A DNA stretch of 64,000 bases from Pseudomonas panipatensis (GCF_900099785.1 NZ_FNDS01000002.1:682001-746000), one strand, 5' to 3'; numbered from the stretch's first letter, positions 1 to 9,637 are shown. The notes: generated by a model not told the origin, from the sequence alone. Program-made: numbers and translations.

Positions 1-291
1 ACCGCCCAGGTCGCGCTCGGCGGCGGCCACCAGGGCGCGCACCTGCTCTTCGACGGTGACGTTGCATTCGCGCGTGTAGACCTGGTCCAGCCCGGTGGCC
101 TCGCGGATCTTCAGCGCCGCTTCCTGCAGCCGGCCTTCATGGATATCGCTGATCATCAGCGCCCGGCAGCCTTCCTCGGCGGCACGCAGGGCGGCGGAGA
201 AACCGATGCCGGCGCCGGCGGCGGCGGTGATCAGCACCGACTTGCCGCGCAGCAGGCCATGGCCGGGAACGTAGGTGGGGATACTGCTCAT
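1..291 (-). CDS. ipdF: SDR dehydrogenase, IpdF-like (3' part outside window)
   Basis: Only the first 97 codons are in the window. The N-terminus (VPGHGLLRGKSVLITAAA, residues 8-25) and the Rossmann loop TAAAGAGIG (about 22-30) match the IpdF-type short-chain dehydrogenases, which carry this 'PGHGLL' leader. In actinobacteria IpdF oxidises the 5-hydroxyl of 5-OH-HIP-CoA during steroid C/D-ring degradation. The ATG at 289-291 has a GGAG-type ribosome site. It lies 14 bases after the stop of the preceding acyl-CoA dehydrogenase, so the two are co-transcribed. The family call comes from recalled sequence features; the catalytic Ser/Tyr/Lys lie outside the window. Confidence 0.75.
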   Translation of the reverse strand, partial: MSSIPTYVPGHGLLRGKSVLITAAAGAGIGFSAALRAAEEGCRALMISDIHEGRLQEAALKIREATGLDQVYTRECNVTVEEQVRALVAAAERDLGG

Positions 292-305
292 GGGAGTCCT
301 CTCCT

Positions 306-1499
306 TCAGGCGCGCACGCGCGGCTCGCGGGGCATGCCCAGCGCGCGTTCGGCGATGATGTTGCGTTGGATTTCGTTGGTGCCGCCGTAGATGGTGTCGG
401 AGCGGCTGAAGAGGAACATCGACTGCAGGCGGCCGAGCTGGTACGGCCCGCCCTCCAGCAGTTCGGCCTCGGCGCCGAGCACGTCCATCGCCAGCTTGCC
501 CAGCTCGACGTGCCAGTTGGCCCAGCACAGCTTGTAGATCATCGCTTCGCGGCGCAGCGTGCCGTCCTGGGCGCCGGAGAGCATGCGCAGCGAGTTGTAG
601 CGCAGCACGCGCAGGCCGCTCCAGGCCTCGGCGATGCGCTGGCGCAGCAGCGGGTCGCGGGCGGCGCCGTTGGCCTTGGCGATGCGGATGATCTCTTCCA
701 GCTCGTTGTGGAACAGCATCTGCTGGCCGAGGGTGGACACCCCACGCTCGAAGCCGAGCAGGGCCATGGCGATCTTCCAGCCGTCGCCGGGCGCGCCGAG
801 CAGGTTCTCGGCAGCGGTCTCGGCGTCGTCGAAGAACACTTCGTTGAATTCCGAGGTGCCGGTGAGCTGTTCGATGGGGCGCACGCTGATGCCCTGCTGG
901 GCCATCGGCACCAGCAGGAACGACAGGCCCTGGTGGCCGACGCTGCCCGGCTCGCTGCGGGCGATGACGAAGCACCAGTCGGATTCGTGGGCCAGCGAGG
1001 TCCAGACCTTCTGCCCGCTGATGCGCCACTTGCCGCTGGCGGCGTCGAAGCTGGCGCGGGTCTTGACGTTGGCCAGGTCGGAGCCGGCGCCCGGCTCGGA
1101 GTAGCCCTGACACCAGAATTCGCGGCCGGCGACGATGCCCGGCAACAGCCGGCGCTTCTGCTCCGGGGTGCCGAAGGCGGCGATGGTCGGACCGGCCAGG
1201 CCTTCGCCGATGTGGCCCATGCGTCCCGGTCCGCCGGCGCGGGCGTACTCCTCGTGGAAGATCACCTGCTGGCTGATCGACAGACCGCGGCCGCCGTCTT
1301 CCGCGGCCCAGCCGACGCAGGTCCAGCGGCCCTCGGCGAGCTTGCGCTCCCAGGCTTTGCGTTGCTCGGGGAAGCTGTGCTCGTCGCCCGGTCCGCCACG
1401 GAAGCGCAACGGCTCGAACTCGCCGCCCAGGTTGTCCGCCAGCCAACTGGCGACCTCGGCGCGGAAGGCTTCGTCCGCGTCGCTGAAATGGATCTTCAT
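306..1499 (-). CDS. Acyl-CoA dehydrogenase (large-type subunit of a steroid FadE pair)
   Basis: 397 residues with a full-length acyl-CoA dehydrogenase fold: N-terminal helical domain, central beta domain (QGYSEPGAGSDLA) and the C-terminal signature GGTNEIQRNIIAERALGMPR. The reading frame stays open far upstream, but the true start is the ATG at 1497-1499, giving MKIHFSDADEAF. That ATG overlaps the stop of the upstream acyl-CoA dehydrogenase by four bases (ATGA), which indicates translational coupling. In steroid degraders such adjacent pairs form alpha2beta2 heteromers acting on ring- or side-chain-derived CoA esters. Next to ipdF, a role like FadE31-33 in late C/D-ring breakdown is likely. 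The substrate is an inference. Confidence 0.9.
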   Translation of the reverse strand: MKIHFSDADEAFRAEVASWLADNLGGEFEPLRFRGGPGDEHSFPEQRKAWERKLAEGRWTCVGWAAEDGGRGLSISQQVIFHEEYARAGGPGRMGHIGEGLAGPTIAAFGTPEQKRRLLPGIVAGREFWCQGYSEPGAGSDLANVKTRASFDAASGKWRISGQKVWTSLAHESDWCFVIARSEPGSVGHQGLSFLLVPMAQQGISVRPIEQLTGTSEFNEVFFDDAETAAENLLGAPGDGWKIAMALLGFERGVSTLGQQMLFHNELEEIIRIAKANGAARDPLLRQRIAEAWSGLRVLRYNSLRMLSGAQDGTLRREAMIYKLCWANWHVELGKLAMDVLGAEAELLEGGPYQLGRLQSMFLFSRSDTIYGGTNEIQRNIIAERALGMPREPRVRA

Positions 1500-2653
1500 G
1501 CGGTTGCTCCCAAAAGCGCGGCGGCGATGCGTTCGCGGTGCCAGGACGGCGCGCCGAGGAAGGCCTCGCTGGCCCGCGCGCGTTTGAAATACAGGTGTGG
1601 GTCGTACTCCCAGGTGAAGCCGACGCCGCCGTGCAATTGAATGGCTTCGGCGGCGCAGTGGAAGAACGCCTCCGAGCAACGCGCCTTGGCCAGGGCGGCG
1701 GCCAGCGGCAACTCGCCGGCCACCGTCGCGTCGCCGTTGGCGGCCAGCGCTTCCTCGGCCACGCAGGCGGCGTAGTAGGCGGCGGAACGCGCGCACTCGA
1801 CCTCCAGCATCATGTCCGCGGCGCGGTGCTTGATGGCCTGGAAGCTGGCGATGGCGCGGCCGAATTGCTGGCGTTCGGCGGTATAGGCCAGGGTCAGGTC
1901 GAGGGCCTGCTGGGCGCCGCCGGTCTGCTCGGCGGCCAGCGCCACGCAGGCCAGTTGCAGCACGCGTTCCAGCAGCGCCGCGCCCTGCCCCGGCGCACCC
2001 AGGCGGGCATCGGCGCTGACGTAGACCTGGCGCAGTTCCACCTCGGCCAGGCGCCGGGTCTGGTCCAGGGTCGGCTTGAGGCAACGCTGCAGGCCGGCGC
2101 TGTCCGCCGCCACGGCGAACAGCTCGATGCCCTGCTCGCCGCGCGCGGCGACGATCAGCAGGCCGGCGCTATGGCCATCGACCACCTGGCGCAGCACGCC
2201 ATCGAGGACGAAGCCCGAGCCTTCGGCGCGGGCGCTGGCCTGCACCGCGTCCAGGTCCCAGCGGCCGTTCGAGGAGAACGCCAGGCTGGCGGTCAGGCTG
2301 CCATCGGCCAGGCGCGGCAGCCAGTGCGCCTTCTGCGCCTGGTTGCCGCCCAGCAGCAGCGCCGGGGTGGCCAGGCAGGCGCTGGCGAAGAAGGGGGAAC
2401 AGAGCAGGCGTCGGCCCATCTGCTCCAGGAGGATGGCCAGCTCGACGAAGCCCAGGCCCAGCCCGCCGTACTGCTCGGGGATGTGAATGGCCGGCCAGAC
2501 CATCTCGCCGCACAGGCGGCGCCAGAGTGCCGGGTCGTAGCCCAGCTCGCTGGCCATGGCGGCACGCACTGCCGCGGAAGCGGAAACGTCCGCGAGGAAA
2601 CCCTCGGCGGACTCGCGGATCATCTCCTGCTCATCGCTGAACGCGAATTCCAT
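1496..2653 (-). CDS. Acyl-CoA dehydrogenase (partner subunit of a steroid FadE pair)
   Basis: 385 residues beginning MEFAFSDEQEMIRES, typical of the shorter, more divergent partner of heteromeric acyl-CoA dehydrogenases. It has FERKQFG-like (AERQQFGRAIASFQAIKH) and C-terminal QLHGGVGFTWEYDPHLYFKRA segments. The start at 2651-2653 is chosen over in-frame upstream codons because the family's N-terminus begins there. The gene opens the fadE-fadE-ipdF unit. A copy of the recurrent CTAGTCC/GGACGAT dyad lies 88 nt upstream (2742-2759), so this unit probably has its own promoter although the preceding genes run in the same direction. Confidence 0.9.
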   Translation of the reverse strand: MEFAFSDEQEMIRESAEGFLADVSASAAVRAAMASELGYDPALWRRLCGEMVWPAIHIPEQYGGLGLGFVELAILLEQMGRRLLCSPFFASACLATPALLLGGNQAQKAHWLPRLADGSLTASLAFSSNGRWDLDAVQASARAEGSGFVLDGVLRQVVDGHSAGLLIVAARGEQGIELFAVAADSAGLQRCLKPTLDQTRRLAEVELRQVYVSADARLGAPGQGAALLERVLQLACVALAAEQTGGAQQALDLTLAYTAERQQFGRAIASFQAIKHRAADMMLEVECARSAAYYAACVAEEALAANGDATVAGELPLAAALAKARCSEAFFHCAAEAIQLHGGVGFTWEYDPHLYFKRARASEAFLGAPSWHRERIAAALLGATA

Positions 2654-2741
2654 AAGGTTGCCTTCTTGTCGCTCTCGGGGCAGCGCCCCTGGTGGCGAGC
2701 AGTCTGGCGCGTCAGCCGGCACCGGGAATCCTATGCGCTGA

Positions 2742-2759
2742 CTAGTCCGGATGGACGAT
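2742..2759. promoter_or_regulatory. Recurrent 18-bp dyad (putative steroid-regulon operator), copy 1
   Basis: The plus strand reads CTAGTCC-GGAT-GGACGAT. The minus-strand gene starts 88 nt away at 2653. This is the only copy whose asymmetric CTAG half faces away from the usual gene-relative orientation. It lies in the 222-base gap between the RND gene and the fadE pair, which otherwise shows no gene. Confidence 0.6.
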
Positions 2760-2875
2760 TGAAATGGACCCGGGGGCGCGCCGGCTCGGGTGTCCGGGGC
2801 AGGCAGGGCCCCGCCTCCCAAACCTGCCCCGCACTGGCGATACCCTTGCGCCGCGCGCCCCCGGGATAACCCGAC

Positions 2876-5284
2876 TCAGTCGCCCAGCAGGCCGCGGCCG
2901 ACCTGGAGCTGACTGGAAGTCCGTTGCCGCTGGCCCACGCCCAGCCAGACGGCCAGCGCCGGCAGCAGGAAGATCGCCCCCAGCACGTTGACCAGGAACA
3001 TGAAGGCCAGCAGCACGCCCATGTCGGCCTGGAACTTGAGCGCGGAGAATGCCCAGGTGCCGACGCCGATCGACATGGTCACGGCGGTGAACACGGCGGC
3101 GGTGCCGCGCTGGCGCATCGCCTCGTAGAAGGCTTCGCGCAGCGACAGGCCGTCGGCCATCTCATGCTGCATGCGCTCGTAGAGATAGACGCCGTAGTCC
3201 ACCCCGACCCCCACGCCGAGCGCGATCACCGGCAGCGTGGCGACCTTGAGGCCGATGCCGAGCAAGGCCATCAGCGCGTTGCAGAGGATGGTCACCAGCA
3301 TCAGCGGCACGATCACGCAGAGCACCCCGCGCCAGGAGCGGAAGGTGATCCAGCAGAGCAAGGCGATGGCGCAGAAGATCGACGCCAGCATCTGCACCTC
3401 GGCGTGCTCGACCGCCTCGTTGGTGGCCGCCGCGACGCCACCGTTGCCGCCGGCCAGGCGGAAGCGCAGCAGCGGGCTGTGCTCCTGGGCGATGAAGCGT
3501 TCCACTTCCTCGGTGACATGCTTGAGGGTCGCGCCCTGGTGGTCGTTGAGGTACACCAGCAGGTTGATCGTGCGGCAGCCTTCGGTGTTCAGGCCCAGCT
3601 CCGGGTTGGCCGCGCCGCCGCCGGTGCGCAGGGCGGCTTCCGAGCGTTGCAGCGCGGCCCAGCGCGGGTTGGCCTCGTTGTTCGCCGCGACGTACAGCTT
3701 CACCCCGCCGGCGACCGTGCTGACCGATTGCACGCCGTCGACACCGCGCATGTAGAGGTCGAAGCGCTCCACCGCATTCATCACCTCCCAGTTCAGGCAG
3801 GCCTCTTCCAGCCCGCTGGTCTCGACGTACACCGAGAGCACGTCCATGCCGATCGCGTAGTTGTTGACGATCGCCGCGTTGTCGCGGTTGTAGCGCGACT
3901 CGGCGCGCAGCTCCGGCGCGCCGACGCCGACGTCGCCGGTCAGCAGGAAGCGCGAGTAGTAGGTGCCCAGCGCCAGCAGCACGGCCATCGCGGCGAGACT
4001 GAGCAGCGCCGGGCCCGGCTCGGCCAGCGCCGACAGCGCCCACCAGACGCGGTGCCGGGCGCCGGGCGCCAGCGGCTGACGGCGGGCGTCGCGCTCCAGT
4101 TGCAGGTGCGAGAGGATGATCGGCAGGAACATCTTGTTGGTCACGATCATCAGGCCGACGCCCAGGCAGGCGGTCAGCCCGAGTTCGTGGACGATCGGGA
4201 TGTCGATGACCATGATCACCATGAAGCCCAGGGCGTTGGCCAGCAGCGCCACCGTGCCCGGCACCGCCAGCTTGCGGAAGGCACCCTCCGCCGCCTGCCG
4301 CGGGCTGGCGCCGGCCAGTACCTCCTGCTTCCAGGCATTGGTCATCTGCACGGCGTGGGAGACGCCGATGGAGAAGATCAGGAACGGCACCAGGACCGAC
4401 ATCGGATCGATGCCGTAGCCGAGCAGCGGCAGCAGGCCGAGCAGCCAGATCACCGGCAGCAGCGCCACGGTGATCGCCAGCAGGGTCAGCTTCAGCGAGC
4501 GGCTGTAGAACCACAGCAGCAGCAGGGTGATGGCGAAGGCGATGGCGAAGAAGGTCTCCACGCTGGTCAGCCCGTCCATCACCTCGCCCATGATCTTGGC
4601 GAAGCCGACGATCTGGATGTCGATGCGCTCGCTGCCGTAGGTCGCGCGGATCGCTTCGAGCTTGCGCGCGACGCTGGCGTAGTCGAGCTTCTTGCCGGTC
4701 TGCGGGTCCACTTCCAGCAGGTCGGCCTGGATCATCGCCGAGCGCAGGTCGTTGGCCACCAGTTGGCCGATCTCGCCGGACTTGGCCACGTTGGAGCGGA
4801 TCTGCGCGAGCCCGGCGGCATCGGCCTCGAAGTGCGCGGGCACCACCACGTCGCCGGTGAAGCCGGACTCGGTGACCTCGATGTAGCGCACGTTGGGGGT
4901 GAACAGCGAGCGCACGCGGCTGCGGTTCACCCCCGGAATGAAGAACACCTCGTCGGTGACCTTGCGCAGCACGTTGAGGAACTCGCCGTTGTAGATATCC
5001 CCCGGGCCCTTCCAGTGCACGCTGACCATGATGCGGTTGGCCCCGGAAAAGGTCGTGCCGTGGTCATGGAAAGCGGCCATGTAGGGATGGCTGACCGGGA
5101 TCAGCTTGTGGAAGCCCGGATCGAGGCGGGTGTGCAACGCCGAGGCGCCGAGGCCCAGGGTCAGCAGCACGAACAGCAGCCCCAGGGCCAGGCGATGGGC
5201 GATCAGGCCGCGCGCCAGGGCGGCGACCAGGCGCTCGGTACGGGTCAGGGCGATCGGCGCGATCGAAGTGGTCGAAGCGGTCAT
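2876..5284 (-). CDS. RND/MMPL-family transporter
   Basis: 802 residues of the RND superfamily, of the MMPL/'predicted exporter' type. There is one N-terminal membrane helix (about residues 25-47), a large periplasmic loop, a bundle of helices from about 220 to 370, a second periplasmic loop, and a C-terminal bundle (about 640-795). The start MTASTTSIAPIAL at 5282-5284 overlaps the stop of the YCF48 gene by one base (TGATG), so the two are coupled. The same gene set (RND + YCF48 + DUF1302 + DUF1329) accompanies catabolic clusters for hydrophobic compounds in pseudomonads. A role in moving steroid substrates or lipids across the envelope is likely but unproven. Confidence 0.85.
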   Translation of the reverse strand: MTASTTSIAPIALTRTERLVAALARGLIAHRLALGLLFVLLTLGLGASALHTRLDPGFHKLIPVSHPYMAAFHDHGTTFSGANRIMVSVHWKGPGDIYNGEFLNVLRKVTDEVFFIPGVNRSRVRSLFTPNVRYIEVTESGFTGDVVVPAHFEADAAGLAQIRSNVAKSGEIGQLVANDLRSAMIQADLLEVDPQTGKKLDYASVARKLEAIRATYGSERIDIQIVGFAKIMGEVMDGLTSVETFFAIAFAITLLLLWFYSRSLKLTLLAITVALLPVIWLLGLLPLLGYGIDPMSVLVPFLIFSIGVSHAVQMTNAWKQEVLAGASPRQAAEGAFRKLAVPGTVALLANALGFMVIMVIDIPIVHELGLTACLGVGLMIVTNKMFLPIILSHLQLERDARRQPLAPGARHRVWWALSALAEPGPALLSLAAMAVLLALGTYYSRFLLTGDVGVGAPELRAESRYNRDNAAIVNNYAIGMDVLSVYVETSGLEEACLNWEVMNAVERFDLYMRGVDGVQSVSTVAGGVKLYVAANNEANPRWAALQRSEAALRTGGGAANPELGLNTEGCRTINLLVYLNDHQGATLKHVTEEVERFIAQEHSPLLRFRLAGGNGGVAAATNEAVEHAEVQMLASIFCAIALLCWITFRSWRGVLCVIVPLMLVTILCNALMALLGIGLKVATLPVIALGVGVGVDYGVYLYERMQHEMADGLSLREAFYEAMRQRGTAAVFTAVTMSIGVGTWAFSALKFQADMGVLLAFMFLVNVLGAIFLLPALAVWLGVGQRQRTSSQLQVGRGLLGD

Positions 5285-6300
5285 CACGGCATTTCCTGAT
5301 GCGGCGGGGTGGTCGGGGATTGGCCGCTGGCCGGCGGTTCGCCGCCCGGCCAGGGCATGCTGCGCAGCCCGGCATCGCTGGCCAGCAGCAAGGGCCCGGC
5401 GGACGGCAGGTAGAGGTCGGTGAGGTTCTCCTGGCCGGTCTCGCGCAGCACCTGGAACGAGGCGCCGCCGTCGCGGCTGGCCAGGACCACGCCACCCTGG
5501 CCGGCGAGCAACAGCGTGCCGTCCGGGGCGACGGCGGCGGCGTACAGCGACGCCGGCCGCGGCAATTGGACCGGCGACCAGTGCAGGCCGCCGTCGAGGC
5601 TGCGGAACACCTGCCCGCGCATGCCGTAGGCGACCCAGTTGGCGCCGCCGAGGCTGACCGCGCCATACAGCGAGCCAGAGTAGAACGGCTCGACCACTTG
5701 CCAGTGGACGCCGCCATCGAGCGAGCGCAGGACGCTGCCCGCCTCGCCGACGATCAGCCACTGGCGGCGGTCGGCGGACGCCGCGATGCCGTTCAGGTGC
5801 CAGTCGGCCAGTCCGGGAATCGCCTCGCCGGCCCAGTGCGCCCCGCCATCGGCGGAGCGCAGCACCCGGCCGAAGGCGCCAACCGCCAGCCAGTCGCCCG
5901 ACGGCAGGCGCGCGGCGTCCATTAGCGGTTCGCCGGCGTCGCTGAGGAACGCCGACTCCGTCCAGCTCTTGCCGCCATCGCTGGTGCGCAGGATCCATCC
6001 TTCATGGCCGAGCGCCAGCCCGTGGAGAGCATCGGCGAACACCAGGCGGGTGATCAGCGCCTGGCGCTGCGGCGACACGCTCGCGGCGCTCCAGGTCCGG
6101 CCCTGGTCGGGCGAGAACTGGATGTGCCCCAGCTCGCCGGCCATGACCAGCCCGGCGGCGCTCGCCTTGATCGAGTCGATCTGCATGCGCTCGACCGGGA
6201 TCTGCGTCGGCCGCATGGGTGGCATGGCGCGCGGGGAAAACGCCAGCACGCCGGCCAGCCCCACGAGCAGGGATACCCCCAGCCCTACGATCGTCCTCAT
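5284..6300 (-). CDS. YCF48-related beta-propeller protein
   Basis: 338 residues. An N-terminal hydrophobic signal-like segment (residues 3-22) is followed by repeated blades with the pattern S.DGG.HW / SPDQGRTW, each ending in an aromatic residue. This is the hallmark of YCF48/BNR-type propellers. The protein is probably exported and periplasmic. A GGAGG ribosome site precedes the ATG at 6298-6300. The stop overlaps the RND start, so it is likely an accessory of that transporter. The biochemical role is unknown. Confidence 0.85.
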   Translation of the reverse strand: MRTIVGLGVSLLVGLAGVLAFSPRAMPPMRPTQIPVERMQIDSIKASAAGLVMAGELGHIQFSPDQGRTWSAASVSPQRQALITRLVFADALHGLALGHEGWILRTSDGGKSWTESAFLSDAGEPLMDAARLPSGDWLAVGAFGRVLRSADGGAHWAGEAIPGLADWHLNGIAASADRRQWLIVGEAGSVLRSLDGGVHWQVVEPFYSGSLYGAVSLGGANWVAYGMRGQVFRSLDGGLHWSPVQLPRPASLYAAAVAPDGTLLLAGQGGVVLASRDGGASFQVLRETGQENLTDLYLPSAGPLLLASDAGLRSMPWPGGEPPASGQSPTTPPHQEMP

Positions 6301-6385
6301 GGCGAACGCCTCCCTGCGCGGCCAGCCACGGGGGCCGTGCCAGGCGCGAAAACCAACGACAGCGGATTCATCGCCGGCACCCTCC

Positions 6386-8008
6386 TCAGTAGCTGTACTT
6401 GGCGCTGAACGCCAGGTAGTCGCGGTCGGCCAACGGACGTTTCTCCAGGTTCGGGCTGCCGAGGAAGCCGTTGTAGGTCAGGCCCAGTTCCAGGTTGTTC
6501 AGGTACTTGCCGGTGACGCCGACGCTCATGCGCTTGTCGCCCTCGCCGACCAGGCCACCGAAGGCCCCGGCCACGGCGGCGGCGCCCTTGACCTGCTGGG
6601 CGAAGGACAGCGGCATGGTCATGTCCCAGCTGTCGATGACGTTGTTCCAGGACGGCGTCACCATCAGCTGGTAGGCCCAGGAGTTGCGGCTATTGGTGAG
6701 CTGGTCGTAGCGCTCCCCGGCGAAGCCGTAGGGGTCCACCTGGTTGACGTGCAGGTAGCTGGCTTCGGCGATGAAGGTGGTCTGCTCGGAGAACCAGCGC
6801 GGGCCGAGCAGGTATATCGCCGAGAGGTTCGACTGGGTGGCATCGGCGCGGGTCGCCACGGAGCCCAGCGGCGAGTCGACGAGCACCGGCACGCCCTCCT
6901 TGTAGCTGACCTCGCCGGCCAGGTTGACGTCGCCCAGGCGCGTCGAGAAGCTGGCGCCGTAGAGCGAGATGTCGTCGAAGTACACCACGCTGTAATCCAC
7001 CGGGAGCATGTCCTGGTAGTTCACTTCGACGTTGGGGTTCTTGTCGTGGTAGCGCAGGTAGTAAAGGCTGATGTCGCTCTCGCTGGTCACCGCGAAGTGC
7101 GTGCTCACCCCCCACTGGCCGCTGTCGCGCGGATGCCGGTCGGGACCGCGCGGGATGTTGAAGCCCGGCGCCGCGCGAATGAACTCCGCGCCTGGACCGA
7201 CCACGTCGGTATAGGAGAAGTAGGTGCCGACCGGGTCCAGTTCGGTGGGTTTGTACTCGTACTGGTAATAGGCCGAGACACCGAAGAGCGGGGTCAACTG
7301 CCACTGCGCCGAGACCTGGCCGACCGGCAGCAGGATGTCCTTCACCTCGGTACCGGGGACGTTGGCCTTGGTCGCATCGGCGGGCGACTGGGCGCCGGCG
7401 ATGTTGGGGAAGAACAGGCTCTCGCCCCACTGCACCACCTGGCGCCCGAGGCGCAGGTTGAGCATCGACTCGTCGCCGGTCTGCAGGCTGCCGTAGACAT
7501 AGGAGTCGAGCAGGCGCGTGCGGTTTTCTTCGAGCTTGCGCGCGCGCGAGGTGAACTGGTCGTGGTCGCCGCTCTTGTTCACCGTGTCGGGCGAGTCGTT
7601 GTCGTTGTAGTGGCGGTAGACATCGTCGTAGAAGCTGCTGACGCGCAGGAACGCCCCGTAGTTGTGGTACTTGATGTCGAAATCGCCGAGCAGCGACAGG
7701 CGATTGTTGATCAGGCTGCCACGCTTGAAGTTGCGGTCGCCGTCATCCGAGTTGACCGTGCTCGACAGCCCGGTCGCCGGGTCGGTCGGCCCGTCGACCA
7801 GCGTCTGCGACGGGTCGCGCAGGCGGTAGGCCGCGGCGTAGCTGAGGTTGATGATGTAATCGACATTGACCTCTTCGCCGAGGCTGAAGGTGCCCGCGAA
7901 CGCCGGCGCGGCGAAGGGAATCACCGTCAGGCCGAGCATCCACTGCAACCAACGGCCACCGCGCAGACCGCCCGATCCCCCTACCGCACCGCTTGCAAAA
8001 TGGTTCAT
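6386..8008 (-). CDS. DUF1302 outer-membrane-type protein
   Basis: 540 residues with a signal peptide (hydrophobic core about residues 20-38, ending APAFA). The mature part is rich in aromatic and polar beta-strand residues, with the typical DUF1302 phrases LGRQVVQWGES and YYLRYHDKNP, and a C-terminal aromatic residue (AFSAKYSY). DUF1302 proteins are thought to be outer-membrane beta-barrels linked to uptake of hydrophobic substrates. An AGGAGG ribosome site precedes the ATG. A second, similar gene lies at 54752-56377. The function is inferred from family context. Confidence 0.88.
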   Translation of the reverse strand: MNHFASGAVGGSGGLRGGRWLQWMLGLTVIPFAAPAFAGTFSLGEEVNVDYIINLSYAAAYRLRDPSQTLVDGPTDPATGLSSTVNSDDGDRNFKRGSLINNRLSLLGDFDIKYHNYGAFLRVSSFYDDVYRHYNDNDSPDTVNKSGDHDQFTSRARKLEENRTRLLDSYVYGSLQTGDESMLNLRLGRQVVQWGESLFFPNIAGAQSPADATKANVPGTEVKDILLPVGQVSAQWQLTPLFGVSAYYQYEYKPTELDPVGTYFSYTDVVGPGAEFIRAAPGFNIPRGPDRHPRDSGQWGVSTHFAVTSESDISLYYLRYHDKNPNVEVNYQDMLPVDYSVVYFDDISLYGASFSTRLGDVNLAGEVSYKEGVPVLVDSPLGSVATRADATQSNLSAIYLLGPRWFSEQTTFIAEASYLHVNQVDPYGFAGERYDQLTNSRNSWAYQLMVTPSWNNVIDSWDMTMPLSFAQQVKGAAAVAGAFGGLVGEGDKRMSVGVTGKYLNNLELGLTYNGFLGSPNLEKRPLADRDYLAFSAKYSY

Positions 8009-8080
8009 CTACAACCTCCTGTTCGGCCACGCCGGCGTGGCACCTCTACGGGTGTCCGACGGCCGCGCAGCAGCCCCCCT

Positions 8081-8101
8081 GGCGACGGACGAGCCGTCGC
8101 C
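8081..8101. other. Hairpin between DUF1329 and DUF1302
   Basis: GGCGACGG and CCGTCGCC form a perfect 8-bp stem with a 5-base loop in the 157-base gap. There is no T-run on the minus strand after it, so it may be an RNA-stability or attenuation hairpin rather than a strong terminator. Confidence 0.35.
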
Positions 8102-8165
8102 GGGGTGCGTTCATATGGAATATGTCAGTGAAGAAAGCCGTGTCCGGGCGCCGCGCCCGGCGCGT

Positions 8166-9533
8166 TCACTTGCCCGCCTGGCGGAGCATGTCGGTGGTGA
8201 ACATGAAGGGCTTGAGGCGGTCGCCGTTGACCCGCGGCGGCGCGCCCTCGTTGGTCAGCCGGTCGGCCAGGTAGGAACCGGAAACCAGGTCGTGATAGAC
8301 CGTGACGCCGGCCTGGAACACCTTGGCGCCGTAGGCGTAGTAGCTGTTGAGGAAGTTGGTGCGCCAGAGCTGGCCACGGGCGTCGTAGTTGTCCGCCATG
8401 ATGGCGTTCCAGGAGTCCTCGTCGATGTACAGGACGCGCTTGGCGTACTGGTGGCGGTAGCCCTCCTTCAGGGTGGCTTCCAGCACCCAGACACGGTGCA
8501 GCTCGTAGCGCATCACGCTGGGATCGATGCTGCCGACCTTGAGCAGGTCCTGGTACTTGACCCCTTCGGCTTCGAGGCGATAGCCGTTGTAGGGCACGTA
8601 CATCTCGCGCTTGCCGAGCATTTTCCAGTTGTAGCGTTCGGGGGAACCGTTGAACAGGCGATCGTCATCGATGGTGCGGAAGCCGCCGACGCCCAGCGGA
8701 ATGTCGAAGCCATAGCCGGGGGACTGGCGCACGCGGCGGGTGCCCGGGTTGTATTGCCAACTGGTCTGCGGGTTCTTCGCCTCGTTGAAATAGGTGTAGG
8801 TCAGCGACACTTCGCCCTTCTGCCGATCCGGCTTCAGCGTGGTCACCCGCGACAGCGCGAAGACCCCGTCGGTGGGCTGGCCGTGATAGTCGTCGCCGGT
8901 CAGGTCGAGGATCTCGAAGCGCATCTGGCCCCAGGCGATCTTGCCGTCCTGATAGACCACGGCCTGGTCGTACACCGCGTCTTCCTCGGCGGCATAGGCC
9001 GGCAGGAGGATATTGCGCAGCAGTTCGTCACCGTTCTTCGGGATCGGGAAAGGCGTGCCGCCGCGCAACGCGCGCTCGCCCATGTTGCCGTCTTCCAGCT
9101 CGGCGCTGACGGCGTTCTTGCGGGTGATATCGCAGCGATAGTCGTCGTAGCGGAAATCCCGGTGCGTGGGATAGACCGGGATCGCGAAGCTGGACGGGTA
9201 CTTGTGCAGCAACGCCTTCTGCCCATCGGAGAGACGCGCCTCGTACTGCGCCATGTTCTGCGCGGTGATGGTGTACAGCGGTTTTTCCGAGGCATAGGGA
9301 TCGGGATGGCGCGTGCCCACGCCGGCGAAATGCAGGCCGGGCGGCGTGCCCAGCCAGGCGCCGCTGTAGGCGGGAATGCTGCCATCGGCGTTGCCGGCTT
9401 TCTCGGCGCCGATACAGGTGAGTTCACGACCGAGCTTTTCCGCCTCGACAGCGCTGACCGCCGCCAAGGCACACTGGCTGGTCAGCATCAACAGCGCCGC
9501 CAGGGGCAGCGCGCTACGCGATAGGATCTTCAT
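8166..9533 (-). CDS. DUF1329 periplasmic/outer-membrane lipoprotein-like protein
   Basis: 455 residues. A signal peptide (MKILSRSALPLAALLMLTSQ...) is followed by the DUF1329 signature: EKLGRELTCIGAEKAGNADG near the N-terminus, then QSPGYGFDIPLGVGGFRTIDD and a C-terminal SYLADRLTNE block. The frame stays open upstream, but ATG 9531-9533 starts the signal peptide, so it is chosen. DUF1329 resembles the LolA/LolB-like fold and is usually paired with DUF1302, as here and at 56406-57782. A chaperone or lipid-binding role in substrate uptake is an inference. Confidence 0.88.
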   Translation of the reverse strand: MKILSRSALPLAALLMLTSQCALAAVSAVEAEKLGRELTCIGAEKAGNADGSIPAYSGAWLGTPPGLHFAGVGTRHPDPYASEKPLYTITAQNMAQYEARLSDGQKALLHKYPSSFAIPVYPTHRDFRYDDYRCDITRKNAVSAELEDGNMGERALRGGTPFPIPKNGDELLRNILLPAYAAEEDAVYDQAVVYQDGKIAWGQMRFEILDLTGDDYHGQPTDGVFALSRVTTLKPDRQKGEVSLTYTYFNEAKNPQTSWQYNPGTRRVRQSPGYGFDIPLGVGGFRTIDDDRLFNGSPERYNWKMLGKREMYVPYNGYRLEAEGVKYQDLLKVGSIDPSVMRYELHRVWVLEATLKEGYRHQYAKRVLYIDEDSWNAIMADNYDARGQLWRTNFLNSYYAYGAKVFQAGVTVYHDLVSGSYLADRLTNEGAPPRVNGDRLKPFMFTTDMLRQAGK

Positions 9534-9637
9534 ATTGTCCTCTTCTTCTGCGAAGGCCCGGCCGCGCGCGGCGGCCAGACCGGTCGGCTTCGACAGGTAG
9601 CAATCCGGGGTCCGCCCGGCGGGCGGACGGCGCGCCC

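Noticed and set aside
306-2084. Upstream extension of the first acyl-CoA dehydrogenase frame to 592 codons
   Set aside because: The extension overlaps the partner acyl-CoA dehydrogenase and is Arg/Gly-rich shadow sequence; the real start is 1499.
2924-5299. Long plus-strand open frame (791 codons) opposite the RND gene
   Set aside because: His/Gln/Arg-rich composition typical of the antisense of a high-GC gene; the minus strand has clear RND motifs.
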